Positions 8,367 through 15,872 are shown, counted from the stretch's first letter. The stretch: DNA of 40,553 bases from Paenibacillus sp. OK003 (GCF_900109515.1 NZ_FOBD01000032.1:1-40553); one strand, 5' to 3'. The notes: generated from the letters alone by a model not told the origin. Translations and numbers: made by a program.

Positions 8367-9826
8367 GTTTCCATCTCCTTCGTGAGTAGATTCACTGCCA
8401 TCCGTGCACTTTGCATCACAATAGGAACCCCGCCTCCTGGATGTACAGACGCTCCTGCCGCATATAGTCCCCGAATTGCCGGGAACGGCTTCGGTTGTGG
8501 ACGATATACACCGGATTGAAACAGTACAGGTGCGATGCCAAAGCTGCCGCCGCCGTACAGCCCGTCACGCTCAGCGTCAGCGGGAGTACGTATTTTTTGC
8601 CACCTGATCGCTTCACGGAGTCCCGGAAATCCACGTTGTTCCGCTTCTTCCAACACTCGTTCTGCCAGTACCTCGCTCTCCCGAGACCAGTCGACACCAT
8701 CGGCATCCGGCACTGGAATGAGGAAGTACAACACACTCTGACCTGGCGGAGCTGCTGTCTCGTCCAATGCAGCCGGATTGAATACATAAAAAGAGGACTT
8801 CGCCGGAATGCGGCGCTGGTCGAACACTTCCCGCAGACTGCCGTCCAGACTAGGAGGCAGGAAAAACTGATGCGTTGTTGCATCCTCCCAGGTTTTGTCT
8901 ACGCCCGCATAGATCAATACACATCCCGATGAGGGACGATATGGCTTTCGTTTACGTGAAACTTCAGGCGTCTGACCCAGCAGATCCGACAGGTGGGGGA
9001 AATCGCCATTGTAGATAACTGCATCCACATTTTCTGCGCCTGCGGCAGTTTCTATACCTTCGCACACACCATTTTTAATATTCAGTCCCGTCACTTCCGT
9101 GTTCAGCACCACGCGACCACCACGTGATATCAGTTCCTGTTCCAGTATGGCAGGTAATGCAGCATAGCCACCCTTCACCATCCAGATGCCGTATTCATGC
9201 TCTGCATAAGGAAGCAGGGAGTAAATACCCGGCGTACCGAAGGGAGAGCCCCCAATATAGAGACTTTGCAGCGAATAGGCATCCAACAGTTCCTCATGCT
9301 GAAAATAATCACCAACAGCCTTCCGTACACTTTTGTGAGCACGTAATCGGCCCATTAGGGACATCAGAGAGGGAGTGAAGAAATCCCGTTTTCGCGGAAA
9401 AGCTCGTTCCAGAAAAGCAGCCCGTCCCGCCGGAAACAGCGTGTCCATATCATTCATAAATTTCGAGAATCCCTGGCTTTCTCCAGGGAAGAGACGTTCA
9501 ATCTCTTCGGCCTGCTGTTCACGTGCCGTCATTTTGGTCATCACACGTCCGCTGCTGTAATGAACCCTGTACAATGGATCACAACGCAGCAGCTCAATCT
9601 TCGAACGATCCACACCCGCTTCCTCCAAAATGCCAAGCAGCATCTCGGGCAGAAGTACGATGGTCGGGCCTTGATCGATCCGATAGTCCCCTTCCTGCTC
9701 GTAGCCGATACGACCTCCAACTCTGGAACCCCGTTCGTATACCGTTACATCCCAGCCCTGTTTATTCAACAGCAACGCTGAAGTCAGTCCACCAATGCCT
9801 GCACCTACGATGGCAGCCCTTTTCAT
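8363..9826 (-). CDS. CrtN-like carotenoid desaturase (phytoene desaturase family)
   Basis: A 487-residue flavoenzyme of the CrtI/CrtN family. Features: GAGIGG (8-13), VYERGSRVGGR, DQGPTIVLLP (about 51-60), a mid-protein LYIGGSPFGTPGIYSLLP, and the C-terminal AGASVHPGGGVPIV. These landmarks resemble S. aureus CrtN (DMGPTIVMMP, GASTHPGAGVPIV as I recall them) more than the neighbouring paralogue, so this is the better candidate for the 4,4'-diapophytoene desaturase. It begins with ATG overlapping the upstream desaturase stop by four bases and has GGGAGG seven bases ahead. Expected to introduce conjugated double bonds into the product of CrtM. No symbol is given because two CrtI/CrtN paralogues sit side by side. 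Confidence 0.82.
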   Translation of the reverse strand: MKRAAIVGAGIGGLTSALLLNKQGWDVTVYERGSRVGGRIGYEQEGDYRIDQGPTIVLLPEMLLGILEEAGVDRSKIELLRCDPLYRVHYSSGRVMTKMTAREQQAEEIERLFPGESQGFSKFMNDMDTLFPAGRAAFLERAFPRKRDFFTPSLMSLMGRLRAHKSVRKAVGDYFQHEELLDAYSLQSLYIGGSPFGTPGIYSLLPYAEHEYGIWMVKGGYAALPAILEQELISRGGRVVLNTEVTGLNIKNGVCEGIETAAGAENVDAVIYNGDFPHLSDLLGQTPEVSRKRKPYRPSSGCVLIYAGVDKTWEDATTHQFFLPPSLDGSLREVFDQRRIPAKSSFYVFNPAALDETAAPPGQSVLYFLIPVPDADGVDWSRESEVLAERVLEEAEQRGFPGLREAIRWQKIRTPADAERDGLYGGGSFGIAPVLFQSGVYRPQPKPFPAIRGLYAAGASVHPGGGVPIVMQSARMAVNLLTKEMET

Positions 9827-11373
9827 GAATGGCCTCCCGCTTCCGCCGTTTTCACATACGAGGATGGTTTCGAGCGCTTGCGAGCGTCCTCTTCCTGGAT
9901 CAGCTTCACGCTAATCCGAGCCGATTCAAAGATGGTCGGCAGCCCACTGCCCGGATGCGTTCCGCCGCCTACCAGCCATACTCTTTTTAACTCTTCAAAC
10001 TGGTTATGCGGCCGCAGATACATCATCTGCCCAAGGTTATGAGCCATATTAAATGTTGCTCCGCGGTATACGTCGAGTTCATTTTGCCAATCCAACGGTG
10101 TAAACATCATGGATTCTTCAATACGGCTGCGGATGTCTGCCAACTCAGGAATCGATTCCATCCGCTTCATCATCGCCTCCCGCACATTCTCACGTTCTAC
10201 CTCCCAATCGATGTCTCCAGTCAGGTTCGGTGTAGGCATGAGAACATATAAAGCAGATTTTCCTTCCGGTGCGAGCGTCGAATCGAGTCTGGAAGGGTTA
10301 TGAATATAGAGAGATGGATCTGCAGACAACACTTTATGCTTCGTAATCTCGTCGACGTTCAGTCGATAGTCCTCGGGAAAATAGATGGAATGGTGCGGCA
10401 GATCCACATCACCGTCTACGCCCAGATACAACATCGCTGTGGAGCAGGAGAACTTCTTGCGTTTCATTTTCTCGGGTGTATATTTCTTGAGTACTCCTGG
10501 CTCAAACAGATGATTCACCGCATGCGCGAAGTCTGCATTAACAACGACATGATCCGCTTCAACACGCTCGCCATTCTCAAGCAAAACGCCTTCTGCACGG
10601 CCATTGCGAACAATGACCTGTTTAACCGGACAGGATGTATGTATTCTTCCTCCATATTCTTCAACTACATCAGCCATGGCTTGAAATACGCGATTGACGC
10701 CGCCAATAGGGTGAAATAATCCATAATGGTGCTCAATAAACGACAAAATCGTAAACGTACCCGGGCAATCCCAGGCAGACATGCCAAGGTATTTGGATTG
10801 GAATGTGAATGCCCAGCGCAAGCGCTCATCTGTGAAATAGCGGGACAGAATGCCATAGACTGTATTGTTAATATCCAGTTTCGGCAGTGCGGATATGGCG
10901 TCTTTTCTCAAATAATCGGCCAGTTTCCCGAAAGGCCTGCGCAGCAAAGGCATAACTTTGCCAAACTTCACTTCCTCTTCCTGCATGAACCGAAGGTAAT
11001 TGTCCTCGTTGCCGGGGAAAAGCTCCTTGATCTGTGCGGCTGTATCTTCACGATTACGAGAAGGCGTAAACACCTTATCGCCAAAGTTCAGGGCATACAA
11101 CGGAGTCAGCTCTTTCATCTCCACATAGTCGGCTAGCTTGCGTCCTACAACGTCGAACATCTCTTCAATCAACTGCGGCATCATCAAAAATGTGGCACCA
11201 CGGTCGAATCGATATTCGCCCAGCTCCAGTCTGGCAGAACGCCCCCCGATGACTGGCTGTTTCTCATATATATCTACTTCGTACCCCTGGCCGGACAATA
11301 ACATCGCGGCTGCAAGTCCACCCGGACCTGCACCAATGACAGCTGCACGTTTACGTTGCTGATTCGGTATCAT
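9823..11373 (-). CDS. CrtI-like phytoene desaturase family protein, first gene of the carotenoid operon
   Basis: A 516-residue flavoenzyme. GAGPGGLAAA (about 15-24) is the FAD-binding turn, followed by YEKQPVIGGRS; RFDRGATFLMMP and the C-terminal GGGTHPGSGLPTIFESARIS are characteristic of the CrtI branch. Compared with the second desaturase it is longer and has a basic C-terminal tail (ARKRSKPSS). ATG at 11373 is preferred to the GTG at 11382 because AAGG and GGTGAG lie four to eight bases upstream. It is the promoter-proximal gene, 100 bases from the 11-bp repeats. It could be the main desaturase, or act on a later intermediate such as 3,4-desaturation after hydration; the sequence does not decide. 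Confidence 0.82.
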   Translation of the reverse strand: MIPNQQRKRAAVIGAGPGGLAAAMLLSGQGYEVDIYEKQPVIGGRSARLELGEYRFDRGATFLMMPQLIEEMFDVVGRKLADYVEMKELTPLYALNFGDKVFTPSRNREDTAAQIKELFPGNEDNYLRFMQEEEVKFGKVMPLLRRPFGKLADYLRKDAISALPKLDINNTVYGILSRYFTDERLRWAFTFQSKYLGMSAWDCPGTFTILSFIEHHYGLFHPIGGVNRVFQAMADVVEEYGGRIHTSCPVKQVIVRNGRAEGVLLENGERVEADHVVVNADFAHAVNHLFEPGVLKKYTPEKMKRKKFSCSTAMLYLGVDGDVDLPHHSIYFPEDYRLNVDEITKHKVLSADPSLYIHNPSRLDSTLAPEGKSALYVLMPTPNLTGDIDWEVERENVREAMMKRMESIPELADIRSRIEESMMFTPLDWQNELDVYRGATFNMAHNLGQMMYLRPHNQFEELKRVWLVGGGTHPGSGLPTIFESARISVKLIQEEDARKRSKPSSYVKTAEAGGHS

Positions 11374-11404
11374 GCCACTCACCTTCCCTATGTTAAGAAC
11401 TATG

Positions 11405-11416
11405 TATAGTACTATA
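11405..11416. repeat. 12-bp perfect palindrome in the crt leader
   Basis: TATAGTACTATA, a perfect palindrome 32 bases upstream of the first desaturase start, inside the expected 5' leader. It may be a protein site or a short RNA hairpin; no function can be assigned. Confidence 0.4.
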
Positions 11417-11473
11417 GTCTTTAACCTATTATTAAACCGCCCATGAACAGTTCAAGCGGGGAAACGCAAAAAC

Positions 11474-11506
11474 ATTATACAAATATAGTACAAATATTAT
11501 ACGACC
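11474..11506 (+). promoter_or_regulatory. CarH/LitR-type operator: three 11-bp direct repeats at the crt promoter
   Basis: Three adjoining 11-mers with no gaps: ATTATACAAAT (11474-11484), ATAGTACAAAT (11485-11495) and ATTATACGACC (11496-11506). They fit the pattern nnTnTACAnnn, which is how I recall the head-to-tail 11-bp repeats bound by the DNA-binding domains of the cobalamin photoreceptor CarH. A gene for such a protein lies immediately upstream (11660-12604). The array covers the probable transcription start of the crt operon, so bound protein would block transcription in the dark. Seen directly: the repeats; inferred: the protein that binds them. Confidence 0.7.
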
Positions 11507-11507
11507 T

Positions 11508-11536
11508 ATTAAAACAAAAAATGACCAGCTGGTCAA
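11508..11536 (-). promoter_or_regulatory. probable crt operon promoter
   Basis: On the minus strand TTGACC (11536-11531), a 17-bp spacer and TTTAAT (11513-11508), each one mismatch from the vegetative consensus. Start of transcription would fall near 11501, inside the 11-bp repeats. Two further TATAAT boxes lie inside the repeats (11501-11496 and 11479-11474) but have poor -35 partners. Confidence 0.55.
11522..11535. promoter_or_regulatory. 14-bp perfect palindrome over the crt -35 box
   Basis: TGACCAGCTGGTCA reads the same on both strands and covers most of the -35 hexamer of the crt promoter. The form resembles sites of TetR-type dimeric repressors. The binding protein is not evident; two TetR genes lie 3-5 kb away but have their own palindromes of different sequence. 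Confidence 0.45.
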
Positions 11537-11563
11537 ATTCTTTGAAAAGATATTTTGGAATAT

Positions 11564-11603
11564 AAAAAAAACACCCTCTGCGCTCTTGCGTCAAAGGATG
11601 TCC
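11564..11603 (-). terminator. terminator of the carH-like gene
   Basis: On the minus strand, ACATCCTTTGACGC pairs (with wobble pairs and one bulge) with GCGCAGAGGGTGT across a short AAGA-type loop, followed by eight T. It separates the regulator transcript from the crt promoter just downstream. Confidence 0.7.
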
Positions 11604-11659
11604 TGTATACTCAAACCTATACATTTTATTTTAGAATACATTTAAAAAAAGCATACGAA

Positions 11660-12604
11660 TCAGTATCTCCGCCCAGGCGATGGTTCAACAAAATACTCAC
11701 GTTCCATCCACGATTGCCAATCCGCTGAATCTTCAGGCATAATCCACTGCGGATATCGAGCGTTCTCTGTACGCTCATAGCCCTTGCCTCCAAGTACAAA
11801 GCGCATATGCGGGAACTCGTCCACAATTCGCCCTATGAGTTGATCACACCGCTCAAGGAGTTCGGAACGGGTAACCGATAGACAGACCAATCGGATGTTC
11901 TGCTCCCGGATTATTGGGAATAGCCCCTCTTCCGGCGTGTTGGCTCCGAGATAGAGCACTTCCGCACCATTTTTACGCATAAACAGGGAGAATAACAATA
12001 ATCCCACCTGATGATGTTCCCCTTCCGGGCACAAGGCCAGAACTTTGGGCAGATGCGGATAGATCGGGAACAGATGGAAAAACTGATAAAAGCGCTGTGA
12101 GATCAATTGAGTCATAAAATGCTCCTGAGCGACCGAAGCCCGGCCCTGCTCCCATGCATCCCCAACCCGAACCAGAATGGGCACCAGCACATGATAAAAC
12201 ATGGAATCATACCCGTACATCGTGAAGCCAAAATCAATCAGACCATTGGCTCGTTCGCCTTGAAAGTTGTATAGCGAGTCATAGATCTGATCGGCTATAC
12301 GTACATACGCCTCTTCCAGTGTGGGTACTGGAGGCGTTAATGACGTAGGTAATGCAGCTTCGTTTGAACTGGTTTTGTTGACCTTGAGCATACGTACCGC
12401 TTCCGAAATATTCGTCTGGTGCTGCTCCACCTGCTCTTTCAACCAGCGCAGATCTGCAACATTCTCTTCCGTGTACAAGCGATAACCCGATTCCGTCCGC
12501 TCAGGGGTGACCGCACTGTACCGATTCTCCCAAGCCCGGAGCGTTACCGTCGGTATACCCAGCATGGCAGCGACTTGTTTGATGGAATACACCTTATTAC
12601 CCAC
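11660..12604 (-). CDS. carH: MerR-family regulator with cobalamin-binding domain (CarH/LitR-type light sensor)
   Basis: A 314-residue protein. Residues 5-70 form a MerR winged helix (YSIKQVAAMLGIPTVTLRAWENRY, then GYRLY). Next comes a helical cap with the diagnostic W-x9-EH motif (W-EQGRASVAQ-EH, about 151-162). A B12-binding Rossmann domain follows with E-x-H-x-x-G (EHHQVG, about 195-200), where the histidine would hold cobalt. In CarH/LitR, adenosylcobalamin makes a DNA-binding tetramer in the dark, and light breaks it and releases the promoter. All landmark residues are present, so a working photoreceptor is likely. GTG at 12604 is chosen as start because a strong promoter (-10 at 12712-12707) lies inside the longer open frame that begins at 12724; the ribosome site (GGGAAAG) is weak. 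It lies directly upstream of the crt operon and probably represses both that operon and itself. Confidence 0.88.
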   Translation of the reverse strand: MGNKVYSIKQVAAMLGIPTVTLRAWENRYSAVTPERTESGYRLYTEENVADLRWLKEQVEQHQTNISEAVRMLKVNKTSSNEAALPTSLTPPVPTLEEAYVRIADQIYDSLYNFQGERANGLIDFGFTMYGYDSMFYHVLVPILVRVGDAWEQGRASVAQEHFMTQLISQRFYQFFHLFPIYPHLPKVLALCPEGEHHQVGLLLFSLFMRKNGAEVLYLGANTPEEGLFPIIREQNIRLVCLSVTRSELLERCDQLIGRIVDEFPHMRFVLGGKGYERTENARYPQWIMPEDSADWQSWMEREYFVEPSPGRRY

Positions 12605-12695
12605 TTTCTTTCCCGAAATAGCCAGACTTTCGCAGGTTAAACGAACCCTTATCCCGCCCTTCTCAGGTATATGAAAATCCGAACATTCCACAAAA

Positions 12696-12717
12696 ATAAT
12701 ACACTCATTATACACAA
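12696..12717 (+). promoter_or_regulatory. second set of CarH-type 11-bp repeats over the carH promoter
   Basis: ATAATACACTC (12696-12706) and ATTATACACAA (12707-12717) are adjoining 11-mers of the same nnTnTACAnnn form as at the crt promoter. A degenerate third, ATTCCACAAAA, precedes them at 12685-12695. The unit at 12707 contains the -10 box of the carH-like gene. This predicts autorepression. Confidence 0.6.
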
Positions 12718-12735
12718 CGGTCATATGCCTGTCGA
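12707..12735 (-). promoter_or_regulatory. promoter of the carH-like gene
   Basis: On the minus strand TCGACA (12735-12730), 17-bp spacer, TATAAT (12712-12707). Five of six and six of six matches to consensus. Transcription would start near 12700, about 95 bases ahead of the GTG start. Confidence 0.65.
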
Positions 12736-12856
12736 TTGCATCAATCGAATTGGTTTTGCCTTTCCTGATGACTTAAATAATGCATCAGTCACTCTGCGTC
12801 AATGTTGTCGTCCCGGTGGTAATAGAAGTCAGCACGTTCAGAAAGGGGAGTTATTG

Positions 12857-14332
12857 TTGTTTTCTTATCGCCGCCAGACATCAGACCGCAAAACTTCACG
12901 CGGCACATTTCCATACATACGAACAGGCCTCGTACTACTAGTGCTATGGCTCATCGCCGTCATGCTCTACCAGACCTATAAACCGTTACCATCCGGCATT
13001 GCCTATGAAAGTCCTGAATACCGTGTGGATCAGGTACAGTTTTTGCATGATCTGACCTATCCATCCGCTGATGGACAGATGGAACACGAACAGCAGATCT
13101 TCCAGCGCATGCTTCAGGTTATCGAGGACGCGGAACAATTCGTCGTCGTTGATATGTTTTTATTCAATAACTACCAGCACAAAGGTCAGCAATTTCCACC
13201 CATCAGCACAGAGTTTACGGAAACACTGGTTGCCAAAAAACTTCAGAAGCCGGATATGGACATCTGGTTCATTACGGATGAAGTAAACACCAACTATAAC
13301 TCTGCCCCCAACCCGTTACTGGAGCAGATGAAACAGGCCGGAATTCACGTGGTTATTACAGATGTGGACCCTTTACGTGACTCCACTCCTGTCTACTCCG
13401 CAGTCTGGCGCACCTTCTTCCAGTGGTTTGGACAATCCGGGAATGGCTGGATTCCGAACCTGATGGCAACGGATGGACCGGATGTTACTGTGCGTTCCTA
13501 CCTTAAATTGCTCAATGTGAAGGCCAACCATCGCAAAGTGGTGGTCAGCGAGAAGACGGCTATTGTTTCCTCAGGCAATGTTCATGATGCCAGTGCCTAT
13601 CATTCGAACATTGCTTTTGAAATAACCGGACCGATCATTGGAGATATCCTCCAGTCCGAGCAAGCCGTACTAAACATCTCGGGTGGAGGTAAAATTCCTT
13701 CCTATACAGCTCCTACCACAGACCCGAATAAAGGAGATTTGCGAATTCGCTATCTGACCGAGGGCAAAGTGAATGACGCAGTGCTCCATGAGATTAATCA
13801 ATCGGCAAAAGGTGATACCTTATGGATGGGCATGTTCTACATCGCTTCACCCAAAGTACTGGATGCCCTGCTCGAAGCCTTGAAACGGGGAACCGAGATA
13901 CGGCTTGTGCTCGACCCGAACGAAAATGCCTTTGGTCAGGAAAAGACTGGCATTCCCAATCGTCCTGTAGCTGCTGAGTTGCATGATAAATCGGATGGCA
14001 AAATCCAAATTCGCTGGTATAACACAACCAAGGAGCAATACCATACCAAGATGATGTACATTGCCAAAGCCACCGGGGATCATATCGTCCTTGGAGGATC
14101 AACCAACTTCACCCCTAGAAACATGAATGATTATAATCTGGAAAATGACCTCTGGGTTGCTGCACCACCAGACAACTCATTTACTCATGATGTCGCGAAT
14201 TATTTTGACCGCATATGGAATAATGAAGATGCCGAGTTCACCCTGAACCTGGATGAATTTCAGGAAAAGACTACATTTTTGAAAGAAATCGTATATAAGC
14301 TGCAACTGATTTTGGGTTTAACGACCTTCTAA
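12857..14332 (+). CDS. membrane-anchored phospholipase D-like protein
   Basis: A 491-residue protein. One membrane helix near the N-terminus (about 24-41, LVLLVLWLIAVMLYQTY), after a basic stretch, would place the rest outside the cell. Two PLD half-sites follow: NHRKVVVSEK (H at about 224) and YHTKMMYIAK (H at about 396), the second followed by GGSTNFTPRN. The expected H-x-K is present in both; the usual D after x4 is replaced, which occurs in some divergent members. Likely a phosphodiesterase or phosphatidyl transferase (cardiolipin synthase-like) acting on lipids at the outer face. TTG at 12857 is taken as start because AAAGGGGAG sits six bases upstream; the longer frame from 12671 runs back over the carH promoter and has no ribosome site. 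A terminator follows at 14360-14389. Substrate unknown. Confidence 0.78.
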   Translation: MFSYRRQTSDRKTSRGTFPYIRTGLVLLVLWLIAVMLYQTYKPLPSGIAYESPEYRVDQVQFLHDLTYPSADGQMEHEQQIFQRMLQVIEDAEQFVVVDMFLFNNYQHKGQQFPPISTEFTETLVAKKLQKPDMDIWFITDEVNTNYNSAPNPLLEQMKQAGIHVVITDVDPLRDSTPVYSAVWRTFFQWFGQSGNGWIPNLMATDGPDVTVRSYLKLLNVKANHRKVVVSEKTAIVSSGNVHDASAYHSNIAFEITGPIIGDILQSEQAVLNISGGGKIPSYTAPTTDPNKGDLRIRYLTEGKVNDAVLHEINQSAKGDTLWMGMFYIASPKVLDALLEALKRGTEIRLVLDPNENAFGQEKTGIPNRPVAAELHDKSDGKIQIRWYNTTKEQYHTKMMYIAKATGDHIVLGGSTNFTPRNMNDYNLENDLWVAAPPDNSFTHDVANYFDRIWNNEDAEFTLNLDEFQEKTTFLKEIVYKLQLILGLTTF

Positions 14333-14359
14333 TTGAACATGAAAGCTCAAGCATAAAGC

Positions 14360-14389
14360 CGCCTGTACACTATCGTGCAGGCGTTTTTT
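14360..14389 (+). terminator. terminator after the PLD-like gene
   Basis: CGCCTGTAC (14360-14368) pairs with GTGCAGGCG (14375-14383, one G-U pair), followed by TTTTTT. Lies 28 bases after the stop codon. Confidence 0.85.
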
Positions 14390-14394
14390 GTGCC

Positions 14395-14445
14395 TTGACA
14401 GCGAATGTAAAATGTGAAAATATAGGTTACCTAACGACCGTTAGG
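14395..14445 (+). promoter_or_regulatory. promoter and operator of the TetR/SMR operon
   Basis: TTGACA at 14395-14400 is a perfect -35; AT-rich -10 candidates lie 17-20 bp on (AAATAT at 14418, TATAGG at 14421). Directly behind is a perfect inverted repeat, CCTAACG-AC-CGTTAGG (14430-14445), over the likely transcription start. Its second arm runs into the ribosome site of the TetR gene. This is the usual form of an autorepressed TetR operator. Confidence 0.7.
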
Positions 14446-14457
14446 AAGGTGATATTA

Positions 14458-15081
14458 ATGACTGCACATTCGATTCGGGATGCTGCCCTGTTCTACTTTG
14501 CAAGAGATGGATATGAAGGAGCCTCCTTAAGAGCTATCGCTGACGAAGTCGGGATTAAAAAACCGTCCATATATGCACATTTTAGCGGCAAGGATGACTT
14601 GTTCTTGCACACCCTTGCGCATGCGTTCAAGGAGGTTCAGCGTCGAACGCTGGAATACTTCCGTGATCACGCCGAACTGCCACTGGAGCAGAGGTTGAAG
14701 GGTTTGCTGATATGGTTTGAGCAAGAGTATAACTGTAATGCCTCTGCCCGCTTTATGCTGCGTATGTGCTATTTCCCGCCGCTTGCGCTATATAACGAAG
14801 TGATGGATCTAGTTTATCCGTTTCTGGACGGGATGGAGCGGTCACTGACACGGCTGCTGCAAAGGGCGACGCGCAAGGGAGAACTACAGGCCGTTCCTGC
14901 GGAACAAGCTGCAATTGCCTTTATGACTTTTCTCGATGGCATCACGGTTGAGATTATATATGGAAGTTCACGTCGATACAGAAGACGGATTGAAGCTTCC
15001 TGGCCAGTCTACTGGCATGGCATTCATCATCTGAAACAAGAGGCACTGCCCGTTGTTTTGAAAGGAGATTCATCATCATGA
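14458..15081 (+). CDS. TetR/AcrR-family transcriptional regulator of the SMR pair
   Basis: A 207-residue regulator. The N-terminal helix-turn-helix is clear (ASLRAIADEVGIKKPSIYAHFSGKDDLF, residues 22-49 or so); the rest is the helical ligand-binding domain, rich in aromatic residues, as in drug-sensing members. ATG at 14458 has GGAAGGTG seven to eight bases upstream; an earlier in-frame start at 14395 overlaps the promoter and is rejected. Its TGA overlaps the ATG of the first SMR gene (ATGA), so the three genes form one operon. Expected role: repress the operon by binding the palindrome at 14430-14445 and let go on binding an exporter substrate. The inducer is unknown. Confidence 0.88.
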   Translation: MTAHSIRDAALFYFARDGYEGASLRAIADEVGIKKPSIYAHFSGKDDLFLHTLAHAFKEVQRRTLEYFRDHAELPLEQRLKGLLIWFEQEYNCNASARFMLRMCYFPPLALYNEVMDLVYPFLDGMERSLTRLLQRATRKGELQAVPAEQAAIAFMTFLDGITVEIIYGSSRRYRRRIEASWPVYWHGIHHLKQEALPVVLKGDSSS

Positions 15082-15419
15082 ACCGCAACTGGTTATATGT
15101 TTTTATCGGAGGACTCATTGAGATTGTATGGGTAAGTGGGCTGAAACACGCCTCCAATGTTTGGGAGTGGGCTTTGACGGCCCTGGCCATCATCCTGAGC
15201 TTTGGATTAATCATCGCTGCTTCCAAAAGATTGCCTGTGGGTACGGTATATGCCGTATTTACGGGGATTGGTACTGCAGGTACGGTACTGACTGAAATGC
15301 TGCTATTTGGTGAAGCATTCTCACTTGCCAAGGTTTTGTTAATCGGTCTGTTGCTATGTGGTGTGATCGGACTGAAACTGGTCACGGATCAACAATCGGC
15401 AAAAGGAGGTGAAGCATAA
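15078..15419 (+). CDS. ykkC: small multidrug resistance (SMR) exporter subunit, YkkC/Gdx-like
   Basis: A 113-residue protein with four membrane helices. The essential membrane glutamate is present (GGLIEIVWVSGLKHA, E about 15). The W-x-x-G-L-K context is typical of the Gdx/SugE/YkkC branch rather than EmrE. TVYAVFTGIGTAGTVLTEMLLFGE (about 55-78) is the conserved helix 3-4 region. It overlaps the TetR gene by four bases and is followed by a second SMR gene with which it shares TAATG. Paired SMR genes usually make an antiparallel heterodimer that swaps protons for cationic substrates (quaternary ammonium compounds or guanidinium). No guanidine riboswitch motif was recognised upstream; control appears to be by TetR instead. 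Confidence 0.85.
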   Translation: MNRNWLYVFIGGLIEIVWVSGLKHASNVWEWALTALAIILSFGLIIAASKRLPVGTVYAVFTGIGTAGTVLTEMLLFGEAFSLAKVLLIGLLLCGVIGLKLVTDQQSAKGGEA

Positions 15420-15733
15420 TGGCTTGGATGGCAATTGTGGGCGCAGGCATATGTGAAATTTTTGGCGTCATCGGCATTAATGGTGCTTCTACCCGAAAAG
15501 GCTGGCCTTATATCGTGCTCATGCTCGTATCGTTCGCATTCAGCTTCTCCCTGTTATCCTACGCGATGACTTCTATTCCCATGGGTACCGCGTATGCGGT
15601 GTGGACTGGAATTGGTACGGTAGGCAGTACGTTAACAGGGATGTTCCTGTTCGGTGAGCGGAAGGAAGCCAAGCGGCTGCTGTTTATTGCCATGATTTTG
15701 GTGGCGGCAATCGGATTGAAACTGATTACGTAA
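15419..15733 (+). CDS. ykkD: small multidrug resistance (SMR) exporter subunit, YkkD-like
   Basis: A 104-residue, four-helix partner of the preceding protein. It has the conserved glutamate in helix 1 (GAGICEIFGVIGINGAS, E about 13) and the signature MGTAYAVWTGIGTVGSTLTGMFLFGE (about 54-79). The ATG shares its A with the stop of the previous gene, the usual arrangement in SMR pairs, and AAAGGAGG precedes it. The loop sequences of the two subunits differ in charge, as expected for halves with opposite membrane orientation. A terminator follows at 15777. Confidence 0.85.
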   Translation: MAWMAIVGAGICEIFGVIGINGASTRKGWPYIVLMLVSFAFSFSLLSYAMTSIPMGTAYAVWTGIGTVGSTLTGMFLFGERKEAKRLLFIAMILVAAIGLKLIT

Positions 15734-15776
15734 CGTAAATACTTCCATGATGTAAATTCTATAATAAATAAGGGTA

Positions 15777-15812
15777 AAAAAAGGCGACTTCGATCAGGAA
15801 GTCGTCTTTTTG
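15777..15812 (+). terminator. terminator of the SMR operon
   Basis: A-rich left arm, GGCGACTTC, six-base loop, GAAGTCGTC and TTTTT. The A-rich left arm means it could also act leftward. Confidence 0.85.
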
Positions 15813-15872
15813 GTATATGATGTTAATAGAGAAACCTCCCTACACTTTGTTACGTAAGAAAGGATGTTCGTG

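Noticed and set aside
12605..12724. Longer N-terminus of the carH-like protein
   Set aside because: The 40 extra residues contain the promoter -10 box and are not part of the MerR fold.
12671..12856. Longer N-terminus of the PLD-like protein
   Set aside because: It would overlap the carH promoter and start codon region, has no ribosome site, and its sequence is not protein-like; the TTG at 12857 has a good site.
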